Part shown: positions 57,075-64,000 of the stretch, in pieces | Layout of the letters: each line of letters opens with the position of its first letter | Position numbering within the stretch: position 1 is the stretch's first letter | From: Microstegium vimineum | Lineage: Eukaryota > Streptophyta > Magnoliopsida > Poales > Poaceae | NCBI GenBank assembly: GCA_022036555.1 | Contig: CM039130.1 | Location: 10,527,285 to 10,591,284, forward strand | Reading direction: 5' to 3' | Length of the DNA: 64,000 nt | Notes under the pieces: model-generated | What the model saw: the letters and a program-made list of their open reading frames with translations, nothing else | Database searches by the model: none | Told to the model about the DNA's origin: nothing | Program-made: the position numbers and the translations under genes

Positions 57075-57639
57075 CTAGGACACCACTGGGACTAGCTGCA
57101 TCTGGGGTGCCTGAGTGCTCATTTGTTGATTTGACACCGCACTCGCCAGTTTCTGCATCAACTCAGCAGGAGGATCATCTAGCAATTTCTGCATAAACTC
57201 TGTGAACTCTTTCTTAGCCTCCTCCTTCCAATAGCTAGCAATTTCTTCCTTGTATCGATCACATTTCCTATACTCACCTTCCCACTGAGGGTCGAATCCC
57301 TCCTTCCATCCTTCTTTGGATAACACGCCTCGAACACGACCAGGATGCTCAGGGTTACCTAGGCCCTCGCTAAGGATGTCCCTCTCTCTTCATGGCTTGA
57401 ATTTACCTTCCAGCTGCTTGGCTGCCACCGCAAAGATGTTCTTTGCTACTTCTTCAACCTCAGGGTCATCAAAAGACAAACCAATCTCGCTTTCCATTGG
57501 TTTTTGAGCCCGAATCCAATTCGCGGACCTTTTACCAACTTGTTCGGACAATGCCGGCAACCCTTTCTCCTTCCGCGCAACCTCTTCTTGTTGCCATTTG
57601 GGAGCCTGACGTTGATAACCACCTGAGCCTAGACGGTGG
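57075..57639 (-). pseudogene. CACTA protein N-terminal region (Ptta/En/Spm-type)
   Basis: One - strand frame with a single TGA near 57390-57392. It contains SEIGLSFDDPEVEEVAKNIF, then GNPEHPGRVRGV, LSKEGWKEGFDPQWEG and a Glu/Lys-rich helix. The PEHPGRVRG block is a hallmark of plant Ptta/En/Spm transposon proteins. It is cut at 57639 by the LTR of Sirevirus S3. It probably belongs to the same gene as 55465-56835. Confidence 0.78.
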
Positions 57640-58939
57640 TGAAAGTGCAATCAAGCCCTAAGTGGGTTTTGGTGACGTGACAACATATTTAGAAGACTAA
57701 TGAGACTCTTCAAGTATGATAAGCTAGACAAATATAAGGAGGTTGATGAACAGGTTGGCGGACCCCTCCAATTACAAAAGTGCATGGCAACAAGCTCAAC
57801 GGACTTTAATTCATTTTATATTTCGAATTTGAGTTAGGTATGTCGTACTATTAAGTGGGATTCAACACGCATGCCAACAAGTGAACCAAATGCAATATCT
57901 ATCCATACATCATACACCTCCACATACATAGTAGGCAAAACAGCTAGCTATTCAAAGATCCAATCCTTGCTGTCTTTGCCAGGCCGGCAGTGTCGGGCTT
58001 CAAGTCGGCAGTGCCGGGCGGTCCGACACTGTCGCACCTATGGCCGGCACTATCGCGACTTGATCTGTCCGTTGGACAGTGAAGGGGTATTTCTTATCCC
58101 CTCACTCTCTCCCAACGGCCATCTTTGCCATTCATTCAGAATCACTTTGAAAAATAGAAAAGAGAAGCTCTCTTCTTGCTCTCCCTTCTTCCTTGGTGCT
58201 CCAACTCTCTCCTCCATTGATTTCCAATCAACCTTTGAGAGATTGAGCCTCCAAGCTTGAGAAGAAGCTTCTCCCTCGGATCTTCAACCCCTACAAGCAT
58301 TTGGTTTGCGTGGTGGCCGGCGGTTTGAGTTCTTTACTCTTGGAGCCTTACTCCTAGCTGGCTAGGCGTCGCCCTTGAGCTTGCCTCCTTCGTGTGGCAG
58401 CCTAGGGAGGTTTGTAACACCCATTTGCTAATACATATCCCCTCATCTCAAGAGTTCATTCTCTTGACTTGAGACCGATGAAAGAGCTAGCCTTTGTGGC
58501 GAGCTTGAGCCTTGTGTGGCGCACCTCAACAACGTGGACGTAGGCAAGCCTTGGTGGCAAGCTGAACCACGGGTCAAACTTGTGTCACCTTGTGTTTGTT
58601 GCTTTACTTTGATATGCATTGCTCTCAAGGTGATTTCTAGGGTTTGGACCCAATATACTCGGTGGGTGTGTTGCTACCACTTTCAAGTGGTGCTAGATGT
58701 TCCTTACACCTCTAGGAAGGTTTTGATTCAAGCACAATTTCCATTCTCATTATACATTTTGAATTGTGCAAGGTTCTGTCTAGGTGACCAGCACTGCCGC
58801 CCCAGAGAGCAGCAGTGCCGGGCACCCGCGGCAGTGCCAGACCCAAAGGCCGGCAGTGCCGGGCTTGACTGACAGAAAGTGTGAAGTTGTTTTAAACAGG
58901 CCTATTCACCCCCCCCTCTAGGCTAATCAGGTCCTTACA
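57640..58939 (+). repeat. 5' LTR of Sirevirus S3
   Basis: 1300 bp from TGAAAGTGCAATCAAGCCCT to CCCCCCCCTCTAGGC and GTCCTTACA. The motif (C)CGGCAGTG(C/T)CGGG and relatives occur about four times near 57980-58060 and four times near 58788-58865. The ends match other Sireviruses, but the internal CG-rich motif differs from that of S1 and S2. Confidence 0.87.
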
Positions 58940-58941
58940 AG

Positions 58942-58957
58942 TGGTATTAAAGCAAGG
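58942..58957 (+). other. Primer-binding site of S3 (tRNA-Met type)
   Basis: TGGTATTAAAGCAAGG, two changes from the common TGGTATCAGAGC site, three bases after the LTR. Confidence 0.75.
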
Positions 58958-58989
58958 TTATCTCATTAAGCACTTAACTATGTGAGATA

Positions 58990-61801
58990 ATGGCCGAAGA
59001 GGGAAGTGTCAAGGTGGTTGACCCCAAGAATGTGGACTTGCACTCCACGGATAGCAGCGTTGATGTGGCCTCGGAAAATTACTGACCACCGCTGGCATGT
59101 CCGAAAGAGAGAAAGCAAGAAGAAAAGAAGAAAGAAGATTGAGAAGAGAAGGCAAAAGACTGCAACAAGAAGAAAAAGCAATCAATGAAGCCAAAAGCAT
59201 AAAGCTTTCCGAGAAGCTCCATAGAAAAGAAGTGAAGAGATTGAAGAAGGAGCTCAAGGCCAAGGAGGAGGAGCTAAAGAAAAGCAAAGAGCAAGCCTCT
59301 CAAGTGGAGGTTGAATCAAGTAGCTCCGATGGTGATGATGATGCATCGTACCAAGCCTCCAAGATTATGAAGAAGGATGACAAGAAGGAGAAGGATGATG
59401 GCAGCAAGAAATACTCCGCCGTATCCTTTAACTATTCATCCATTTCTAACCATGAGCATAAACCTCTCTTTCATGTTCTCGCTGGCATGTTGCCTCATTT
59501 TGATGGGACCAACTTTGCCAAGTGGAAACACTTGATGAAAGCATATCTTGTAGGTCTTCACCCCGGTGCTTGGGAGATTGTCCATAGAGGATGTGAGTCT
59601 CCGGTTAATCCTACAAGCCTCACCACCACCGAGCTTCGTTGCATACAACTCAATGCACAAGCAACTAGTGTGTTGCTAAGTGCATTGGATGGTGATGAGT
59701 ACAACAAGGTGATGGGCTTGGAAGTTGCCAAGGAAATATGGGACACCTTGCACCTCACACATGAGGGTGTGAGCAAAGTGAGGCAATCCAAGATCGATCT
59801 ATGTCCAAGCTCAATCGGTTTGTAATCAATGAAGGTGAAGGGCCACAAGAAATGTTTGATAGATTGATGACTATGGTTGGCAAGATTAGAGGCCTTGGTG
59901 GTGAAGAGGTCAATGATCACAAGGTCGTGAAGATTATGCTAGAAGCCTACTCTCCAAGAAATGAGACTGTGGTGACATTGATTAGAGACAAGAAAAGATT
60001 TGAGTACTTCACACCAAGTGATGTGCTTGGAAGAATTATGACCTTCGATCTACAAAGAGAAGAAACACTTGAGAGGAAGAAGCTTGGTGAGATGCAAGCA
60101 AGGATGGAGGGGATGAAGATCAAAGATGTGGCTCTCAAAGCCAACAAGAGCATAAGAAAATCAGCCCCTAGCTGTCCTAAAAACAGCAAGCAAGCTTCCT
60201 CAAACAAAGCCCAAGCAACCAAAGCCGTCAAGCATGAACCCAAAACCTCAACTTCAAGTGATGGTGAAAGTGAAGATGAGAAAGCCGAGAACATAGATGA
60301 CATGGCCCTATTCATGAAGAGATTCAACAAGGGCATAAAGAGAAATGGGTACAAGCTCGTGAGAAGGAAGTTCCCAAACAAGAAATCAAGAACTTGCTTC
60401 AATTGTGGTAGTACCAATCACTTCATTGCCGATTGCCCAAATGAAAAGAAAGATAACAAGTTTGGCAAAGGCAAGAGAGAAGATAAGGGTGACTACAAGA
60501 AGGGCAAGAGATTTGTGGGTGAAGCACACATTGGGCATGGTTGGGATTCAACAACCGAGAGCACAAGTGAAGATGAAGAATGGCAACAATTGCTATTCAC
60601 AAGCCATCCACTTCACCAAGGCTCTTCAACAACATGTTCGATGATGAATGCTCCCCTCACATTTGTCTCATGGCAAAGTGTGAGAAGGTACAACCAAAAC
60701 CGAAACCCAAAACTCCTTCCCCCAATGACATTTCTAGTAGTGATTCTAGTGATTACTCTAGTGATGATTGCTATAGTGATGAAGAAATCAATGAAATAAC
60801 TAAAAACATGGATAATAAGACCAAAATCTTCATTGCTAATCTAATGGATGAATTAGAGGCTACCAAGGCTGAGTTGGCATCTAGAGAAAAGACTCTCATC
60901 AAACAAGAGGATCTCTACATTGCTAGCAAGGAAGCCCTTGCATTAGAGAGGAGTGAGGTGAGCTCTTTGACTAAGGCTTTGGCCAAAGAACAAGAAGCTC
61001 ATGCTCTCACTAAGAAAGAAAGTGTTGACCTCAAGCAAAAGCATTGTGGCTTAGTTGAAAAAGCATCAAGAGCTTGAGGTACAATACAACCTTCTTTGGG
61101 AGGGCAACTCACATCTCCCTAAGGCAAATGATGCCTCTTCTCCATCCACTAGTCAAGGTTGTGGAAAATGCTATAATAGTGATTTGAATGATTATTCCAC
61201 TAACCTTGCTAACATAGAGGCCATGAAGAAAGAAATAGCAAGGCTCAACAATGTCATTTCAGTTTCTAGCAAAAATGACAAAGGCAAAGTTGAGCCAAAG
61301 AAAATCCAATACAAAGATGGAAGACATCCATCAATCAAGGATGGGCTTGGACACACTCAAGGAGGTAAAACCAATGGAAGAAAAATAGTAAAAGGCATTG
61401 AGTGTGTCAGGTTTGAGAAGAAAGGAAGCATTGGTGCAGATAAGCCTGCACAAACTGCAGTACTACCAGACCTTAGGCCGGCAGTACCGCGCCCCACTAA
61501 AGGGAAGGCCACCATTGCTTCACCTGATCAAGCTCAAGTCCATGCCAAGAGGGTGCCCAAGCAAAAGCAGGTTTCTCAAAAACCCAAGGACTCAATCTGG
61601 GTGGCCCAAAACAAGTTTGCATACCAACCAAAGGCAAGGTCACCCCAAGGAAGTCTATCCTCGTGCTACATGTTAAAATGCAATGACTATGGTAAAGTCA
61701 TTGCAGAATTTGTGGGTGATGAGAAACGTGATAAGAGAAGCATGAACATTTGGGTTCCCAAGATAGTTGTGACTAACATGCAAGGCCCCAAGATTGATTG
61801 A
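58990..61801 (+). pseudogene. Sirevirus S3 gag, frameshifted
   Basis: ATG at 58990 begins MAEEGSVKVVDPKNVDLHST, but TGA at 59083-59085 stops it; the frame resumes one base off (from about 59082). A long Lys/Glu/Arg coiled coil follows (59097-59300), then the gag core (HFDGTNFAKWKHLMKAYL, LSALDGDEYNKVM). A second frameshift lies near 59800. The next stretch holds the CCHC knuckle CFNCGSTNHFIADC (about 60393-60434). Further shifts occur near 60600 and 61060. The C-terminus is the usual WVPKIVVTNMQGPK. A CG-rich motif patch encodes the linker at 61450-61495. At least four frame breaks make it inactive. Confidence 0.88.
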
Positions 61802-61829
61802 GGACCTAAATCTAGGAACTAATTTGTTT

Positions 61830-62880
61830 TGTAGGCATACTCCTCCGGTGGATCAAGTTGGGTGCTTGATAGTGGATGTACAAATCATATGACCGGAGAA
61901 AAGAGTATGTTCTCATCATATTCCCCAACTTCAAATGCAAGTGAGAATATCATCTTTGGTGACAACTCAAAAGGGGAAGTGATTGGACTTGGTAAAGTTG
62001 CTATTACTCTTGATCATTCTATCTCAAATGTTTTACATGTGAATTCATTGAGTTACAACTTGTTGTCCGTATCACAATTGTGTGAGATGGGCTACAATTA
62101 TCTCTTTATGGATAAGGGTGTGGAAGTCTTTAAGAAGGAGGATTCCTCTATTGTCTTTACGGGTCGTTTGAAGGGCAAGCTTTACCTAGTTGATTTCAAC
62201 AAAAGTAAGGCTAAGCTTGAGACTTGTTTAGTGGCAAAATCTAGCATGGGTTGGTTATGGCATCGCCGACTAGCTCATGTTGGGATAGAATTTGTAGCGC
62301 TTGCCAAGCCGGAAAGCAAGTAGGTGCACCTCACCCACCAAAGAGCATTGTCTCCACCAAGCAACCATTGGAGCTAATACACATGAATCTCTTTGGACCA
62401 GTGACCTACATAAGCATTGGCGGTAACAAACATGGTTTAGTTATTGTTTATGACTTTACTCGTTTCACTTGGGTGTTTTTCATGTATGATAAGGCACAAG
62501 TGCAAGAAAAAGGTGAAAACCTTCATTAGAAGAGCACAAAGAGAATTTGGTTTCCAAATCAAGAAAGTTCATAGTGACAATGGAACCGAATTCAAGAACA
62601 CTCAAGTGGAGGAGTTCCTTGATGATGAGGGCATCAAGCATGAGTTTTCAGTTCCATACACCCCTCAACAAAATGGTGTAGTAGAGAGGAAGAACCGGAC
62701 ACTCATTGACATGGCGAGGACAATGCTAGATGAGTACAAGACTTCAGATATCTTTTGGGCCGAAGCCGTCAACACCGCTTGTCATGCCATCAACCGACTC
62801 TATCTACACAAGATCTTGAAGAAGGCTTCATATGAGCTATTAACCGGTAACAAACCAAAGGTGTCATACTTTTGAGTTTT
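61830..62880 (+). pseudogene. Sirevirus S3 protease and integrase
   Basis: Protease: WVLDSGCTNHMTG at about 61859 (catalytic DSG present). GAG-pre-integrase follows (LYLVDFNKSK, WLWHRRLAHVG). Right after HVG the sequence jumps to the end of that domain (CSACQAGKQ), a deletion of roughly 30 codons with a frame change. Integrase starts LELIHMNLFGP: the first catalytic aspartate is asparagine (AAT 62386-62388). The other acids are present (SDNGTEF, NGVVERKN). A frameshift occurs near 62510, and the frame stops at 62873-62875. Confidence 0.88.
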
Positions 62881-63122
62881 GGGTGCAAGTGTTTCATACT
62901 TAACAAAAAGCCCAAAACCTCTAAGTTTGCACCTAAAGTTGATGAAGGCTTTCTTTTGGTTATGGATAAAATGAGCATGCCTATCGTGTATTCAACAAGA
63001 CCTTAGGGAAAATGGAAATCACAATAGATGTGACATTTGATGAATCTAATGGCTCTCAAGTAGAGCAAATTGATCAAGTGATTGTAGGTAATGAGTAACC
63101 ACCATGTGAAGCAATCAAGAAC
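62881..63122 (+). pseudogene. S3 integrase-RT linker, degraded
   Basis: Remnants of the integrase C-terminal region in shifting frames (FLLVMDK- and NKTLGKMEI-like pieces, TFDESNGSQVEQIDQV). No continuous frame. Confidence 0.6.
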
Positions 63123-64000
63123 ATGACCATTGGTGACATTAGACCACAAGAAGTCCAGGCCATAGAAGTGGAACCTCAAGGTGCTGAAGCTACTGCTCCA
63201 AGAATTGAAGAAAATGGGGCAGTAGTGCTCCCTGGTCCAGCCTCTGTGCCTGAGCACGGCACTGCCGGACCAGAGGCTGGCATTGTCGGACCCCACAGAG
63301 AGGCAGCAGCAAGCTGTTCACCACCAAGCCCAAGGAACCTACAACCCATATTTGAAGAGTATGAATATGATGACCAAGCAGACCAACAAGAAGCCACATA
63401 ATACCCAAGATTGAGGCAAACAATTCAAAGAGATCATCCCGTTGATAATATACTTGGGAGTCTTCGAAAGGGGGTAACTACTCATTCACATTTGGCAAAC
63501 TTTTGTCAATTTTACTCTTTTGTCTCCTCTTTGGAACCTCTCAAGGTTGAGCAAGCTCTTGATGATCCAAATTGGGTGATGGCTATGCAAGAAGAGCTAA
63601 ATAGCTTTGAAAGGAACAAAGTGTGGTCCTTGGTGGAAAGACCAAATACCAATGTGATTGGCACCAAATGGGTCTTCCGCAACAAGCAAGATGAGCAAGG
63701 AATGGTGACAAGGAACAAGACAAGATTGGTTGCTCAAGGTTTCACTCAAGTGGAGGGCTTGGATTTTGAAGAGACTTATGCACCGGTGGCTAGGCTTGAA
63801 GTAATTCGAATGCTTTTGGCCTATGTTGCCCATCATGATTTCAAGCTTCAACAAATGGATGTGAAGAGTGCATTCCTCAATGGCCCTATCCAAGAGTTGG
63901 TCTATGTTGAGCAGCCACCGGGATTTGAAGATCCTAAGTTCCCACATCATGTCTTCAAGCTCCATAAAGCGCTCTATGGGCTTAAGCAAGCACCAAGAGC
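63123..64000 (+). pseudogene. Sirevirus S3 linker and reverse transcriptase, N-terminal part
   Basis: The linker frame 63123-63401 carries the CG-rich motif patch (63205-63300) and ends in TAA. The same frame then stays open to the window edge. It encodes the start of copia RT: NWVMAMQEELNSFERNKVW, GTKWVFRNKQDEQGM, RLVAQGFTQVEG, QQMDVKSAFLNG, YGLKQAPRA. The catalytic YVDD box lies beyond the window. Confidence 0.88.

Larger units (their letters stand above)
45975..57639 (-). mobile_element. CACTA transposon (En/Spm superfamily), interrupted
   Basis: The left terminus is CACTAGTACAAAACCGGCC at 45975 after a TTT triplet. Coding parts on the - strand lie at 55465-57639. The element is split by the Athila-like insertion (46663-55453, CATAT duplication) and truncated at 57639 by Sirevirus S3, so its other terminus and the main transposase are outside the window. 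Confidence 0.7.
57640..64000 (+). mobile_element. Sirevirus-type Ty1/copia element S3, 5' part
   Basis: 5' LTR, tRNA-Met primer site, gag, protease, integrase and the beginning of RT on the + strand. It continues past the right edge of the window. It inserted in the CACTA element. It is broken by frameshifts, one internal deletion and a lost integrase aspartate. Confidence 0.88.

Noticed and set aside
1..64000. CRISPR array
   Set aside because: The repeated short motifs have irregular spacing and lie inside LTR retrotransposons; the sequence is plant nuclear DNA.
1..64000. tRNA, rRNA or other structured RNA genes
   Set aside because: Only tRNA-complementary primer sites (48167, 58942) were seen; no cloverleaf or rRNA segment was recognised by eye.

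Overview
The window is nuclear DNA of a grass, most likely a panicoid such as the sorghum, sugarcane or Miscanthus group. This is inferred from the mix of Tat, Tekay, Athila-like and Sirevirus retrotransposons, CACTA transposons with grass-type ends, and two plant host genes with plant splice sites. About 95 percent of it is nested mobile elements. The only apparently intact host gene is a three-exon universal stress protein gene (39887-40651). A second host gene, an F-box gene (18397-18797), is cut off by a retrotransposon.

Left part (1-18396). Two Tat-like Ty3/gypsy LTRs (243-1510 and 5134-6297, + strand) bracket the tail of an integrase. Next comes a LINE reverse transcriptase remnant (- strand) holding a small fold-back element. 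A third Tat-like LTR (- strand, from about 7300) is interrupted by a 9.1 kb Tat-lineage element at 8805-17936, flanked by a perfect GAAAT target duplication. That element has protease, RT, two RNase H domains and integrase on the + strand. On the - strand it carries a five-exon gene with its own TATA box, encoding a plant mobile domain (PMD) protein with a C-terminal coiled coil. The convergent pol and PMD reading frames stop 118 bp apart. The whole element is saturated with the hexamer GCCGAT/ATCGGC.

Middle (18397-40651). The F-box gene is broken by a Sirevirus (- strand, LTR 18798-20630). Its integrase is broken by a second Sirevirus (LTR 23985-25916), whose gag is broken by a Tekay-type chromovirus (LTR 30904-34542). 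The right-hand halves of all three are missing, so a deletion or rearrangement ends the nest near 38585. Then follow an unassigned 360 bp piece, a TA microsatellite, a possible Helitron end and the universal stress protein gene.

Right part (40652-64000). Degenerate CACTA ends are interrupted by a - strand LTR of the GCCGAT type and a copia-like LTR. A large - strand CACTA (45975 to 57639) carries an Ulp1-protease-containing protein and a Ptta/En/Spm-type domain. It is interrupted by a complete non-autonomous Athila-like element (46663-55453, duplication CATAT) that codes only for gag and a degenerate protease. A + strand Sirevirus (from 57640) truncates the CACTA and runs off the right edge inside its RT.

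Themes: every retroelement protein gene has stops, frameshifts or lost catalytic residues, and many stops fit decay of methylated cytosine. Several unrelated retrotransposons each carry their own short CG-rich near-palindromic motif, dispersed through LTRs and sometimes coding regions: GCCGAT (Tat), TCCGGA (two Sireviruses), TCGGCCGA (Athila-like), GGCAGTGCCGG (third Sirevirus). With the spliced antisense PMD gene, this is the most interesting signal here. Boundaries and domain calls were made by eye; no database search was run.
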